The translations under genes were made by a program, and so were the position numbers. The notes under the pieces are model-generated. The model worked only from the letters and a program-made list of their open reading frames with translations. It was not told the DNA's origin and did not search any database. This document shows, one piece after another, positions 38,281 to 48,087 of a stretch of DNA of 64,000 nt. Each line of letters starts with the position of its first letter. The first letter of the stretch is position 1. This stretch comes from Qipengyuania pelagi (GTDB taxonomy: Bacteria; Pseudomonadota; Alphaproteobacteria; Sphingomonadales; Sphingomonadaceae), in NCBI RefSeq assembly GCF_009827295.1, contig NZ_WTYD01000003.1, positions 35,674-99,673 of the forward strand, written 5' to 3'.

Positions 38281-39440
38281 GCCACACCGCCACGATCCTG
38301 CTGCTCGGGTCGGGCGAGCTGGGGCGCGAATTCGTGATCTCGGCCAAACGGCTGGGGGCCTATGTGGTGGCCTGCGATGCCTACGACAACGCGCCCGCCA
38401 TGCAGGTTTCCGATGCGCGCGAAGTGTTCTCGATGCTCGATGCGGAGGCGCTGCGCCGCGCGGTCGAGACGCACCGGCCCGACTATATCGTGCCCGAGAT
38501 CGAGGCGATCCGTACCGAAGTGCTGGCTGAGCTGGAGCAGGAAGGCTTCACCGTGGTCCCGAGCGCGCGCGCCGCGCAGCTGACCATGAACCGCGATGCG
38601 ATCCGCGATCTGGCGGCGCACGATCTGGGGCTGACGACCAGCGCCTATCGCTACGCCAAGAACCTCGAGGAAGTGCGCGCCGCTGCCGCCCATACCGGGT
38701 TCCCCTGCGTGGTGAAGCCGGTCATGTCCTCATCCGGCAAGGGCCAGACCACGGTCAGGGACGAGGCTGGGCTGGAAGCGGCCTGGGACTATGCCGTCGC
38801 CAATATGCGGGGCGATCGCAGCCGCGTCATCGTCGAGCAGTTCGTCGCCTTCGATTACGAGATCACGCTGCTGACCGTGCGCCACAAAGGCGGCGTGACG
38901 TTCTGCCCGCCGATCGGCCACCGCCAGGAACGCGGCGATTATCAGGAAAGCTGGCAGCCGATCGCGATGAGCGAGGCGGCGCTGGCGAGTGCGCAGGACA
39001 TGGCGCGCACGATCGTCGACGATCTGGGCGGATACGGCCTGTTCGGCGTCGAATTCTTCGTGAAGGGCGAGGAGGTCATCTTCTCCGAATTGAGCCCGCG
39101 CCCGCACGATACCGGCATGGTGACGCTGGTCAGCCAGAACCTCACCGAGTTCGACCTCCACGCCCGCGCGGTGATGGGCCTTCCGGTCCCGGCCGAACTC
39201 CGCGCGCGGCCCGCTGCCAGCGCGGTGATCCTGGCCGAGCGCGACAGCGAGAGCCTGTCCTACGAGGGGCTTGCCGAGGCGCTGGCCGAACCGGGCACCG
39301 ATCTCAGGATCTTCGGCAAGCCGACGAGCCGCCCCTATCGCCGCATGGGCGTGGCGCTGGCGACGGCGGGAGACACCGATACCGCGCGCGCCCATGCCCG
39401 CGCCGCGGCGGACAAGGTGCGGATCGTTTACGGCGACTGA
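38277..39440 (+). CDS. purT: Formate-dependent GAR transformylase PurT
   Basis: The 387-residue ATP-grasp enzyme has [31 protein letters not shown] and the metal-binding [16 protein letters not shown]. It makes formyl-GAR from GAR, formate and ATP, the folate-independent route of purine step 3. The ATG overlaps the lysC stop. Confidence 0.95.
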   Translation: MSHTATILLLGSGELGREFVISAKRLGAYVVACDAYDNAPAMQVSDAREVFSMLDAEALRRAVETHRPDYIVPEIEAIRTEVLAELEQEGFTVVPSARAAQLTMNRDAIRDLAAHDLGLTTSAYRYAKNLEEVRAAAAHTGFPCVVKPVMSSSGKGQTTVRDEAGLEAAWDYAVANMRGDRSRVIVEQFVAFDYEITLLTVRHKGGVTFCPPIGHRQERGDYQESWQPIAMSEAALASAQDMARTIVDDLGGYGLFGVEFFVKGEEVIFSELSPRPHDTGMVTLVSQNLTEFDLHARAVMGLPVPAELRARPAASAVILAERDSESLSYEGLAEALAEPGTDLRIFGKPTSRPYRRMGVALATAGDTDTARAHARAAADKVRIVYGD

Positions 39441-39469
39441 TCCGGGTCGCCTGTTCTTTCAGGCGGACC

Positions 39470-41281
39470 TCAGCCGAAAAACAGGTCGATGGCGAAACAC
39501 GTCGCCACGCCGACCACGATGTTCATCGGCACCCCGATCTTGAGGAAGTCGGCAAAGCGGTAATTCGCCGCGCCATAGACCAGCGTATTGGTCTGGTATC
39601 CGATCGGCGTGGCGAAGCTGGCGCTGGCCCCGAACATCACCGCCACCACCATTTCGCGCGGATCGGCACCGATCGCCTGCGCCAGCCCGATCGCGATCGG
39701 CGTCAGGATCACGGCGACCGCATTGTTCGTAACGCTTTCGGTCAGCACGCTGGTCAGCGCATAGACGGCCAGCAGGATCAGCACGGGCGAGGATGCGGTG
39801 AAGAGCGGCCCGGCCCAGCGCACGATCAGATCGACCGTGCCCGCATTCTCCAGCGCCGTTCCGAAGGCCAGCATCCCGAAGATCAGCACCAGCGTATTGC
39901 CATCGATGGCGCTCCAGGCCTCCTCCGGTTCAAGGCAGCGGGTCGCCAGGACCACGCCCGCGCCGAGCAGCGCCAGCGCCTGGATCGGCAGGGCGAACAC
40001 CGCCGCCACGATCACGACCGCCGCCAGAGTCGCGATGGCGATCGGGGCGCGGGTCCGGCGGAAGGCGCGCGCGGGCGTCTCCGTAACGGTGCCGAGCAGG
40101 ACATTGCTCTGGAGCGATTGCGCCGCATCCGCACCCGCCGCGATAAGCAGGCGGTCGCCCGCGCGGACCCGCACCTCGGCGAGTTCCGGTCCCGCGACAT
40201 GGCGGGGCCGCGACAGGCCGAGCACGCGCACGCGCAGCTTGGAGAGGAGCGGAATGTCGGCAAGCCTGCGACCCACGATCGGATGCGCCGAAGACACCAC
40301 CGCCTCGACCAGCGTGAGGTCGCGCGGGCGTTCGGGCCCTGCGGTGACCACGCCGCCGCCCACGCCCGTCAGCCCGGTGCGGAAATCGTGTGCTTCCGCC
40401 AGCGAGGCGAGTTCGGCCGGGCTGGAGGAGACCACCAATTGGTCGCCCGCGGCAAGGACATGCGCTTCGATATTGCCGCGCAGGATTTCGCCCCCGCGCT
40501 TCACGCCGAGGATGCGCACGCCGGGGCGGCGCGACAGCGCGATCTGCCCGATGGGCTGACCGGCCAGCTCGCTGTCGGGGACCAGGCCGAGATGGGAGAG
40601 ATAGACGTCGCTTTCGGCGGCGTCGTCGAGCGCGCGGGCCTGGCGATCGGGCAGGAGACGCGGCCCCACCAGCACGAGATAGAGCGTGCCAGCGAGCGCC
40701 GCCCACAGCCCGACGCCCGTGATTTCGAACATGGTGAAGGGTTCGAGCCCCTGCTCGCGCGCCACCCCGTCGACAAGGAGATTGGTCGATGTCCCGATCA
40801 GCGTCAGCGTCCCTCCCAGAATCGAGAGATAGGACAGCGGGATCAGCAATCGCGTCGCCGCGACGCCCACCGCCTTCGACAGGCGCTTGACGATCGGGAT
40901 CATCACGAGGACGACCGGGGTGTTGTTCATGAAGGCGGAGGCCACCATCGTGCCCGCCCCGATCTCTGCCACCGCCAGCCTCGGCTTGCGCCGGGTGCGC
41001 CGGATGACCCAGCCCGACACTTCTTCCAGTGCCCCCGTCCTCAGCAATGCGCCCGACAGGACGAACATCGCCGCGATCGTGATCGGAGCCGGGTTCGAGA
41101 ACACCGCCAGCAATTCGTCAACCGACAGGAAGCCCAGCAGCAGCATGGCCAGCGCGAAGGACACGGCCAGCACGACCGGCGGCAGCCGCTCCATCGCGAA
41201 GGCGACGAAGAGGATAACCAGCATGGCCAGCCCGATCTCGGGACGATAGGCGATGAGCGATTCGGGAAGGAGCGTGGGCAT
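39470..41281 (-). CDS. SLC13-type anion permease with two RCK_C domains
   Basis: The 603-residue inner-membrane protein has SLC13/ArsB-type helices on both sides of a cytoplasmic insertion (residues about 215-385) made of two TrkA-C-like regulatory domains (for example VRILGVKRGGEILRG and VRVRAGDRLLIAAGADA). Signature segments include MNNTPVVLVMIPIVKRL, ESVTNNAVAVILTPIA and the C-terminal GYQTNTLVYGA. Members carry sulfate, phosphate or dicarboxylates, often with Na+; substrate unresolved. Confidence 0.9.
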   Translation of the reverse strand: MPTLLPESLIAYRPEIGLAMLVILFVAFAMERLPPVVLAVSFALAMLLLGFLSVDELLAVFSNPAPITIAAMFVLSGALLRTGALEEVSGWVIRRTRRKPRLAVAEIGAGTMVASAFMNNTPVVLVMIPIVKRLSKAVGVAATRLLIPLSYLSILGGTLTLIGTSTNLLVDGVAREQGLEPFTMFEITGVGLWAALAGTLYLVLVGPRLLPDRQARALDDAAESDVYLSHLGLVPDSELAGQPIGQIALSRRPGVRILGVKRGGEILRGNIEAHVLAAGDQLVVSSSPAELASLAEAHDFRTGLTGVGGGVVTAGPERPRDLTLVEAVVSSAHPIVGRRLADIPLLSKLRVRVLGLSRPRHVAGPELAEVRVRAGDRLLIAAGADAAQSLQSNVLLGTVTETPARAFRRTRAPIAIATLAAVVIVAAVFALPIQALALLGAGVVLATRCLEPEEAWSAIDGNTLVLIFGMLAFGTALENAGTVDLIVRWAGPLFTASSPVLILLAVYALTSVLTESVTNNAVAVILTPIAIGLAQAIGADPREMVVAVMFGASASFATPIGYQTNTLVYGAANYRFADFLKIGVPMNIVVGVATCFAIDLFFG

Positions 41282-41388
41282 CGGTTCGCGACAGCTATCG
41301 CAAATCGCGGGCCGGGGAAGCGTTTTCGCGTATCGGCGGGGAACGGACTTTCTTGCCCGATCGCGGGTCAGCGCCTAATCGCGGGCCC

Positions 41389-42405
41389 ATGAACGAATTT
41401 CCTAAGACGGCCGACCTCATGCGGCGCGGCACCGATTTCCTTGGCAGCGAAACGGCGATCCTGTGCGGCGCGATGAGCTGGGTGTCCGAGCGAAACCTGG
41501 TTTCCGCGATCTCCAATGCGGGCGGATTCGGCGTGATCGCCTGCGGTGCGATGACGCCCGACCTCCTCGACGCCGAAATCGCGGCGACCAGGGCGCTGAC
41601 CGACAGGCCCTTCGGCGTGAACCTTATCACCATGCATCCGCAACTCTTCGACCTGATCGCGGTGTGCGAACGCCATGGGGTGAGCCATGTCGTCCTTGCG
41701 GGCGGCATTCCGCCCAAGGGCAGCGTCGAGGCGATCAAGGGCGGCAAGAACCCGGCCAAGGTGATCTGCTTCGCGCCGACACTGGCGCTCGCGAAGAAGC
41801 TGTTGCGGTCCGGCGCCGATGCGCTCGTGATCGAGGGGATGGAGGCGGGCGGCCATATCGGCCCGGTTTCGACCAGCGTGCTGGCGCAGGAGATGCTGCC
41901 CGAACTGAGCGCGGATCATCTGATCTTCGTTGCCGGCGGGATCGGGCGCGGCGAGACGATCGCGGGCTATCTCGAAATGGGCGCGGCGGGCGTTCAGCTC
42001 GGCACGCGCTTCGCCTGCGCTGTCGAGAGCATCGCGCATCCCGATTTCAAGAAGGCGTTCTTTCGCGCCAGCGCGCGCGATGCGGTCGCCAGCGTTCAGG
42101 TCGATGCGCGCCTGCCGGTGATCCCGGTCCGCGCGCTCAAGAACAAGGGCACCGAGGCGTTCACCGCCAAGCAACGCGAGGTCGCCGATATCCTCGATCG
42201 CGAGGAGGTCGCGATGGCGGAGGCGCAGTTGCAGATCGAACATTACTGGGCAGGCGCCCTGCGCCGCGCGGTGATCGATGGCGATGTCGAAAATGGCAGC
42301 CTGATGGCAGGCCAGTCGGTCGGGATGCTGAAGGAAGAAGAGCCGGTGGCCGATATCGTCGCGAAACTCATGACGCAGAGCGAGGAGGCGCTCGCGCGCC
42401 GCTGA
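41389..42405 (+). CDS. Nitronate monooxygenase-like flavoprotein
   Basis: The 338-residue TIM barrel contains GGFGVIACGAMTPDLL, VLAGGIPPK, the FMN phosphate site EGMEAGGHIG and AGGIGRGETIAGYLEMGAAGVQLGTRF. These define the NMO/2-nitropropane dioxygenase family, which includes FabK-type enoyl reductases. It uses FMN to oxidise nitronates or reduce enoyl substrates; which cannot be told. The start at 41389 matches the family N terminus. Confidence 0.88.
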   Translation: MNEFPKTADLMRRGTDFLGSETAILCGAMSWVSERNLVSAISNAGGFGVIACGAMTPDLLDAEIAATRALTDRPFGVNLITMHPQLFDLIAVCERHGVSHVVLAGGIPPKGSVEAIKGGKNPAKVICFAPTLALAKKLLRSGADALVIEGMEAGGHIGPVSTSVLAQEMLPELSADHLIFVAGGIGRGETIAGYLEMGAAGVQLGTRFACAVESIAHPDFKKAFFRASARDAVASVQVDARLPVIPVRALKNKGTEAFTAKQREVADILDREEVAMAEAQLQIEHYWAGALRRAVIDGDVENGSLMAGQSVGMLKEEEPVADIVAKLMTQSEEALARR

Positions 42406-42409
42406 GATC

Positions 42410-42730
42410 GTGCTGGGCCGTCTTGCCGTCGATGTCGCGATCTATCGCGACCGGGTGCAGGTCACCGAACGCAAGAGCGGCTTTTTCGTCGACAAGCGCG
42501 CCGACCTTCCGTTCTCGACCGACGAGCGGCTGATCGCCGATGCCGCGCGCTTCGAACATGCGCTGTCCCATGCCCTGCGCCAGATCCTCAGGAATGGCGG
42601 CTATATGCTCTACAAGCCGAGCGCCCTGGTCGGCCCGACCGACCCGCCATTGAGCCCCGAAGACCGCGATCTGGTCCGCAAGGTGCTGCGCGATACCGGC
42701 TTCCGCGAGATCGAATTCCGGGACGAGTAA
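42410..42730 (+). CDS. Conserved-looking small protein, unknown function
   Basis: The 106-residue frame starts with GTG 42410, 2 bp after the flavoprotein stop, so it is probably cotranslated. It reads as a compact alpha/beta protein with no signal peptide (LAVDVAIYRDRVQVTERKSG; FSTDERLIADAARFEHAL). I recall similar short proteins in sphingomonads but no named function. Confidence 0.6.
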   Translation: MLGRLAVDVAIYRDRVQVTERKSGFFVDKRADLPFSTDERLIADAARFEHALSHALRQILRNGGYMLYKPSALVGPTDPPLSPEDRDLVRKVLRDTGFREIEFRDE

Positions 42731-42891
42731 CGAAAAACGGGCCGGAGAGGACATCTCCGACCCGCAAGGTCCGGTGCCCATGCAGAGAGGGGACGAGGGG
42801 CCGGGAACAATCGCCTCGCTGCGAGATACCCTCACTGAGGAAAACGCCGGGTTTCGCGAACAGCGGCGTGGAGAGGAAGGGAGTCCCGATC

Positions 42892-43755
42892 ATGTGCGAT
42901 TCAGAGATGATGAAGAAATGGGCCGAGGGGGCGATGACCCGCCGCCGGTTCGGCCAGGTCGCTGCCGCCTCGGGGCTCGCCTTCGGGGCGGCCGGGTGCG
43001 CGACGATGGCGATGCCTTCCCAATCGGGCCGCGACGTCTCTTTCGCGACGCCGGACGGTACGCTCGACGGCTGGTTCGTCGCTCCGTCCGGCGCGAAGCG
43101 TCCGGGAGTCGTATTCTGGCCCGATATTGCAGGTTTGCGGCCGGCAAATAAGGCGATGGCCTCGCGTCTCGCGAGCGAAGGGCACGCGGTGCTCGTCATC
43201 AATCCCTATTATCGCGACGTATCCGGTCAGCAATTCGAGGATTTCGCCGAGTTCGCGGCGAGTGATGGGTTCCAGAAGGTCCGCCCGTGGCGCGAGAAGC
43301 TGACCGCAGATGCAATCATGCGCGATGCCAAGGCCGCGATCGCCTGGCTCGATACGCAGAGCGAGGTCGATACCGAGCGCGGGATCGGAACGCAGGGCTA
43401 CTGCATGGGCGGACCCTTCACCTTCTGGACCGCGGCGGCTGTGCCTGCCCGCGTGCGCGCGGCGGCAAGCTTCCATGGCGGCGGCCTGGTGCGAGACGGG
43501 GCGAGCAGCCCGCATCGCATGGTCGACGAAAGCCAGGCAGGCTATCTCGTCGCGATCGCACAGGACGACGATGCGAAGGACCCCGCGGCGACCGCGACCC
43601 TGCGCGAGACATTCGCCGCCATCGACAATCCGGCCGAGATCGAGGTCTATGCCGGGGACCACGGATGGACCGTGCCCGATTCGCCCGCCTATGCGCCTCA
43701 AGCTGCCGAGCGTGCGTGGGAGCGTTTGCGCGCGCTCTATGCCCGGGAGTTGTAA
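42892..43755 (+). CDS. Tat-exported dienelactone hydrolase family protein
   Basis: The 287-residue product has a twin-arginine signal (MTRRRFGQVAAASGLAFGAAGC, also a possible lipobox) and a dienelactone hydrolase fold with a Cys nucleophile in TQGYCMGGPFTF, the Asp in IAQDDDAKDP and the His in AGDHGW. It should cleave small esters or lactones in the periplasm. GGAAGGGAG lies before the ATG at 42892. Confidence 0.85.
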   Translation: MCDSEMMKKWAEGAMTRRRFGQVAAASGLAFGAAGCATMAMPSQSGRDVSFATPDGTLDGWFVAPSGAKRPGVVFWPDIAGLRPANKAMASRLASEGHAVLVINPYYRDVSGQQFEDFAEFAASDGFQKVRPWREKLTADAIMRDAKAAIAWLDTQSEVDTERGIGTQGYCMGGPFTFWTAAAVPARVRAAASFHGGGLVRDGASSPHRMVDESQAGYLVAIAQDDDAKDPAATATLRETFAAIDNPAEIEVYAGDHGWTVPDSPAYAPQAAERAWERLRALYAREL

Positions 43756-43901
43756 CTGGGCGGCGGATAGACCGACGACCTGTCAATTAGTGTTGCTTGT
43801 ATGCCGCTTCCTTGGTGTTTCGGATGGCAACGGGATATTTTACTTGAGTTCCGCGTCCAGTCGTTCATGCCTTGATGTGAAGAGTAATCTGGGAGTTTCA
43901 A

Positions 43902-44114
43902 ATGCGTACGAATATCGTGACCCTCGGCCTCGCGGCCACCGCGCTTGTCGCGGCTCCTATCGCGGCTCAGGCTGCGGACCGTTCGGCTGCCCCGATCTCC
44001 GACGAGAGCGAGCTGGCTGGCGGTGCGAGCCAAATCCTCATCCTCGCCGTCGTTGCTGCTGCGATCTTCGCCGGCATCGAAATCTCGGGCGATGACGATC
44101 CCGTCAGCCCGTAA
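43902..44114 (+). CDS. Small exported single-helix protein
   Basis: The 70-residue product has a cleavable signal (MRTNIVTLGLAATALVAAPIAAQA), a short linker (SDESELAGG), one hydrophobic helix (ILILAVVAAAIFAGIEI) and an acidic tail GDDDPVSP. Similar tiny proteins ending DDDPVSP are frequent in sphingomonads, function unknown. GGGAG precedes the start and a terminator follows. Confidence 0.75.
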   Translation: MRTNIVTLGLAATALVAAPIAAQAADRSAAPISDESELAGGASQILILAVVAAAIFAGIEISGDDDPVSP

Positions 44115-44140
44115 GATCGGTTACCGATCCAGGTTTTGGG

Positions 44141-44172
44141 AAAGGGCCGTGCGAAAGCGCGGCCCTTTTCTT
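44141..44172 (+). terminator. Terminator after the small exported protein
   Basis: AAAGGGCCGTGC (44141-44152), loop GAAA, GCGCGGCCCTTT (44157-44168) with one G-T pair, then TTC-TTTT. The following 44,173-44,422 shows no gene I can support. Confidence 0.9.
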
Positions 44173-44422
44173 TTACCCGCTAGATACGTTGGCAATTCGC
44201 CCTTCCGCGATCTCACAGGATGCGCCTCATCGGCAGAAATCGATCCTGAGACCAAGCCCACAGATCGCGAGCACAGACGGGATCGCGTTTATGTCAGCCA
44301 AGCGCCTGCGTTCGGCTGCTCGCAGATTCGGAGAAAATCAGTTTAGCCCAATAAGCGCCAGCCGAGACTGATTGCGACCAGCGGAAATGGCGCCGAACTG
44401 GCCCGCTCGGCAGTCTGCTGGC

Positions 44423-45388
44423 CTAGACTCCGCCCGAAGCCAACGCCCGATCGCCGAAGCGGCCATGCTTGCGATACCGGACCATCCACTTGTCGAGAAA
44501 CAGCCCGATCGGTTTGGGCTCGATGCCCAGTTCCGCAAAGCCGGGGGCGTCGCTCGATGCGACATTGCCCTGTTTCAGCAATTCCCACTGATCGCTGCCC
44601 ATCGGCGTGCCGGGAAGCGAGGCGAAGGCGCCTGCCACCGCATCGGGCATCGGGATGAAGCTGCGCGAACGGCGTTGCGCGTCCGCGATCCGCCGATTCA
44701 AGTCGAGCATCGTGACCTTTTCGGGCCCGCCCAGTTCGAACACCTTGCCGCCATGCGTGCCGGGCATTTCGAGCGCGACAGCGACCGCTTCGGCGACGTC
44801 ATCGACATAGACGAGCTGCAATTCCTTGTCGGGTCCGAACACCGGCAGGACCGGCATCCACCGGATCATCTGCGCGAACATGGTGGTGAAATCGTCGTCC
44901 TTCCCGAACATGAGGGAAGGGCGCAGGATCGTGGCATTCGGGAATGCCTCACGCACCAGATCCTCGCCGAGATGCTTCGCCTCTGCGTAGGCGATCTCGG
45001 TCTCCTCTTCCTCGGGCAGGCGCGCGATCGCGCTGACCTGGACGAAGGCCTCGGCGCCATTCGCGGCGGCGGCCTCGGCCATCCATCCGGCGCTGACGCC
45101 CATCAACTGCTTCAGATTGCCATCGAAGCTCCCGATGAGATTGACCACCGCGTCGGCGCCCTCAATCGCCTGTTCGACGCTGCGCCGGTCGGTCGCATCG
45201 CAGCGCGCGAACTGCAGCTGGCCGAGATTGGCGAGCGGCTTGAGCTTATAGGCGCGTTCCGGGTGGCGGCTGGCGACGCGCAGCCGCGCCCCGCGATCCA
45301 GCAGGGCCTGGGCAACGTAATTGCCGAGAAAGCCGCTGCCGCCCATCAGCGTAACCAGTTTGCCGTTCAACGCGCTGCTCTTCGCCAT
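44423..45388 (-). CDS. NAD(P)-binding SDR, complex I NDUFA9-like
   Basis: The 321-residue product has the Rossmann start LVTLMGGSGFLGNYVAQALL, ADAVVNLIG, an AYAEAKHLGE (YxxxK-like) segment and TILRPSLMFGKDDDF. This is the atypical short-chain dehydrogenase branch related to the NDUFA9 accessory subunit of complex I and to quinone-related enzymes. Substrate unknown. Confidence 0.85.
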   Translation of the reverse strand: MAKSSALNGKLVTLMGGSGFLGNYVAQALLDRGARLRVASRHPERAYKLKPLANLGQLQFARCDATDRRSVEQAIEGADAVVNLIGSFDGNLKQLMGVSAGWMAEAAAANGAEAFVQVSAIARLPEEEETEIAYAEAKHLGEDLVREAFPNATILRPSLMFGKDDDFTTMFAQMIRWMPVLPVFGPDKELQLVYVDDVAEAVAVALEMPGTHGGKVFELGGPEKVTMLDLNRRIADAQRRSRSFIPMPDAVAGAFASLPGTPMGSDQWELLKQGNVASSDAPGFAELGIEPKPIGLFLDKWMVRYRKHGRFGDRALASGGV

Positions 45389-45463
45389 GGCGGGGTCGTA
45401 TTCCTCTATTGGTCTTAAAACGCCTTCAGGCCCTAGCGCCGCAGAGGCCGGGCGAGCAAGGCG

Positions 45464-46081
45464 TCAATTGCCGCACGTCCATGTCCCCGAACTGCGGGTG
45501 GAGAGGGGCGTGCCCTCGTACGCGATCGTAAGAGTGGCAGGCCAGGAGCGGGTTTCGCTCTCGGACGCCGGACTCTCGCTATCTTGGTCAGACGCGCTTT
45601 GATCGCCCGCCTGGTCGTTCTGCGCCTCGCCACGGACGATCTGCGCGACCAGATCGCCTTCCGAAGTGTATCGGCCACCCTCTTCCATTTGTGCTGCCGC
45701 TCCGGCCGATTCGGCCGTGAACAGCACCGGCTCGCCGCTCACGCGGGCAACGCCACGGGCATTGGCCGAAGGGTCGTCGAAAGCGACGGTCTGGAACAGC
45801 ATCCGGTCGCTATCGGAGGTGAAATCGCAGGTCCCGACATTCGCGGTGCCGAGCAAGGCCCCGTCCGCGCGGGTCACCACGGAGAGCAGGGGATCGGTGC
45901 GCCCTTCATCGATGACACTCCCATCCGAGCCCAACTCGTCCGCATCGCCTGTGACCTCGGCAAGCGGTATCTCGTCGGCGCGCGAGCGGTCCGGGATCGG
46001 TTCGGCACACGCCGCCATCGCCAGAAGGGGTGCTGCGAGCAGAAGGGAAGAGCGGGCGGGGTGCGGGATCGGGATAGCCAT
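45464..46081 (-). CDS. Predicted lipoprotein, unknown function
   Basis: The 205-residue product starts MAIPIPHPARSSLLLAAPLL with lipobox MAAC. The mature part is acidic with two distant Cys, and a Ser/Asp/Glu-rich stretch (residues about 150-175) precedes a final domain ending SSGTWTCGN. It resembles the small envelope proteins with a YEGTPL...CG end seen in sphingomonads, but I cannot name it. Upstream ATG at 46126 would break the signal peptide. Confidence 0.65.
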   Translation of the reverse strand: MAIPIPHPARSSLLLAAPLLAMAACAEPIPDRSRADEIPLAEVTGDADELGSDGSVIDEGRTDPLLSVVTRADGALLGTANVGTCDFTSDSDRMLFQTVAFDDPSANARGVARVSGEPVLFTAESAGAAAQMEEGGRYTSEGDLVAQIVRGEAQNDQAGDQSASDQDSESPASESETRSWPATLTIAYEGTPLSTRSSGTWTCGN

Positions 46082-46280
46082 ATCGAGCGCAACGTGCCGA
46101 AGCCGCCACGGTTTCGCAATTCCCATCTTGGCTGACTTGCCTGATAAGAGGGGGCGGATGGGAATTTCCGGCCTTCGTTCGGCTGGCCGAGCGATTACCG
46201 TTGACAAGCCCCTCACCCGCCGGGTAGTGGCGCGCGCCTACCAGGACCCCGGACCACGATGACCGGCGGCTCCTAACCGT

Positions 46281-46367
46281 GCCCAGATGGCGGAATTGGT
46301 AGACGCACCGTCTTCAGGTGGCGGCGCTCGCAAGGGCGTGGAGGTTCGAGTCCTCTTCTGGGCACCA
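46281..46367 (+). tRNA. tRNA-Leu (anticodon CAG)
   Basis: An 87-nt tRNA gene with a 7-bp acceptor stem (GCCCAGA with TCTGGGC), the Leu-type D arm GGCGGAATTGGTAGACGC, anticodon loop TTCAGGT between CCGTC and GGCGG, a long variable arm, T loop GGTTCGAGTCC and encoded CCA. The gene is intact; its 3' end is the likely attachment site of the element that follows. Confidence 0.95.
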
Positions 46368-46532
46368 TTTGTTCTTCTCACGTTCTCCCAAATAATCTAT
46401 AAAACCCGCAGAAATCCTAGGGATTTGGCCCTTGGATCGTTCCGGATCGTCCCGCCTGTTCTCGGGGGTTCCAGACACTTTTGTGGGCCTTTTGAGGCCG
46501 TTTCGCAAAGGCCCAGATGAAAAGGCCCCCAC

Positions 46533-47756
46533 ATGCCGCTGACAGATACTCGCCTCCGCGCACTCAAGCCCAAAGATAAGCCGTACAAGGTAACCGATGA
46601 GCGAGGCCTATATGTTGAGGTCACGCCGACCGGCAGCAAGCTTTGGCGATTCCGATACCGGATCGGCGGTGCGCAAAAGAAGCTCTGCATCGGCAGCTAT
46701 CCCGAAATCAGCCTCAAGCAAGCGCGAGACGTGGCCTACGAGGCACGACGAGCTGTTGCTTCTGGCGGCGACCCGGCCTTTGAGAAGCGGAAGCGGAAAA
46801 TTCGCGCCGAGTTCCTTTCTGCACAGACGTTCGAGGCAGTCGCACGTGAGTATATTGAACAGATGATGGTCCAGAATGGCCGTGCCGATGGCACGATCGT
46901 CAAGGCCAATTATTTCCTCGACAAGCTTGCGCCTGCCATCGGGAACAGACCCATCAACGAGATCGAGCCGTTCGAAGTCCTGGCTCCTCTCAAACGACTG
47001 GAAGCCACTGGTAAGCACGAGACTGCGAAGAAATGCCGCTCGTTCGCAGGCCGCGTGTTTCGCTACGGTGTCGCTACTACCCGCTGCAAATCCGATCCGA
47101 CCAGTATGCTGAAGGGTGCTCTCGTAACGCCGAGAGCCACGCATTATGCAGCCATCCTCGAGCCCACCGAGTTAGGCGGGCTGCTGCGCGCAATCGACGA
47201 CTTCACTGGCTACATGGTGACGAAGTTAGCTTTGCAGATCGCGCCGCATGTGTTCGTGCGCCCCGGCGAACTCCGGCACGCCGAATGGCATGAGATCGAC
47301 CTTGTCGATGGGGTCTGGAAAATCCCTGCCGGTAAAATGAAAGCGCGTCGAGCGCATGCTGTCCCGCTTTCCAAGCAGGTTAGAGGCTATCTTACTGATC
47401 TGGCCGAGATGCTCGGCCGCGAAGGTTATGTCTTCCCGTCTGCGCGCAGCTCCAAGCGTCCCATGAGTGAAAACACGCTCAATGCCGCATTCCGTCGCAT
47501 GGGATATTCGAAGGAAGAAGTCACCGCGCACGGACTCCGGGCGACAGCATCGACATTCCTGAACGAGTCGGGACTTTGGAATCCGGATGCAATCGAGCGT
47601 GCCCTGGCACATGGCGACACCAATGTTGTGCGTGGCATCTACCATCGCGGCAAGCATTGGGACGAGCGCGTGCGGATGGCTCAATGGTGGAGCGACTACC
47701 TCGATGAGCTCCGGACTGGAGGAAAGGTCATCATGGGAAAGTTTGCGAAGGGTTGA
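46533..47756 (+). CDS. Tyrosine integrase, P4/DUF4102 type
   Basis: The 407-residue product has the N-terminal arm-binding domain (MPLTDTRLRALKPKDKPYKV, YIEVTPTG-like YVEVTPTGSKLWRFRY), a core-binding domain (about 105-190) and a catalytic domain with Arg in VRPGELRHAEW, His-x-x-Arg in AHGLRATAS, His in ERALAHGD and nucleophile Tyr in VRGIYHRGKHW. All catalytic residues are present. Integrases of this type insert at tRNA 3' ends; it lies 165 bp from tRNA-Leu in the expected orientation. Probably functional. Confidence 0.95.
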   Translation: MPLTDTRLRALKPKDKPYKVTDERGLYVEVTPTGSKLWRFRYRIGGAQKKLCIGSYPEISLKQARDVAYEARRAVASGGDPAFEKRKRKIRAEFLSAQTFEAVAREYIEQMMVQNGRADGTIVKANYFLDKLAPAIGNRPINEIEPFEVLAPLKRLEATGKHETAKKCRSFAGRVFRYGVATTRCKSDPTSMLKGALVTPRATHYAAILEPTELGGLLRAIDDFTGYMVTKLALQIAPHVFVRPGELRHAEWHEIDLVDGVWKIPAGKMKARRAHAVPLSKQVRGYLTDLAEMLGREGYVFPSARSSKRPMSENTLNAAFRRMGYSKEEVTAHGLRATASTFLNESGLWNPDAIERALAHGDTNVVRGIYHRGKHWDERVRMAQWWSDYLDELRTGGKVIMGKFAKG

Positions 47757-47776
47757 TCGGGAGATCGAATTTCTTC

Positions 47777-47881
47777 TCAGCCATTGCAGGATTGAAGGCT
47801 CAGGACCAGCCCTATCAGGAACACTGACGCGAGCAAGGCGAACTCAATTCTGATGCCCCAGACCCTAAGCCACTTCCGCAT
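47777..47881 (-). CDS. Possible 34-residue membrane peptide
   Basis: Starts MRKWLRVWGIRIEFALLASV and continues through one hydrophobic helix to QSCNG. GAGG stands about nine bases before the ATG. Too short to judge by codon use; it is read in the same direction as the DUF6961 gene 11 bp upstream of its start, so it may be the last gene of that small unit. Confidence 0.4.
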   Translation of the reverse strand: MRKWLRVWGIRIEFALLASVFLIGLVLSLQSCNG

Positions 47882-47892
47882 CGTGCCGAGCC

Positions 47893-48087
47893 TCAGTTCG
47901 TAGAGCTTTGGCAGCTAAGCTGATCGAACCGTTCAGCAACAGTCTTCCACGTTGCTATGCCAGCCTCGTCCCCTTCGTTGGATAGCCGCTGGATTTGCTG
48001 CGCGATATACGCGATTCCCTCTTCGCCATGGTTCTTTTCGACCCAGAGCGCGACGGCCCACAATTCGTGATCGCGGTTCAGCACCAT
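47893..48087 (-). CDS. DUF6961-like small protein
   Basis: The 64-residue product MVLNRDHELWAVALWVEKNH..., with AQQIQRLSNEGDEAGIATW and ERFDQL, matches short proteins found in sphingomonad plasmids and islands (DUF6961 as I recall it). Its ATG overlaps the end of the truncated thermonuclease gene by 10 bp, so the two were an operon. Function unknown. Confidence 0.7.
   Translation of the reverse strand: MVLNRDHELWAVALWVEKNHGEEGIAYIAQQIQRLSNEGDEAGIATWKTVAERFDQLSCQSSTN

Noticed and set aside
42738..42766. Hairpin between the small protein at 42410 and the dienelactone hydrolase gene
   Set aside because: An imperfect stem with one internal mismatch and no T run; not convincing as a terminator.
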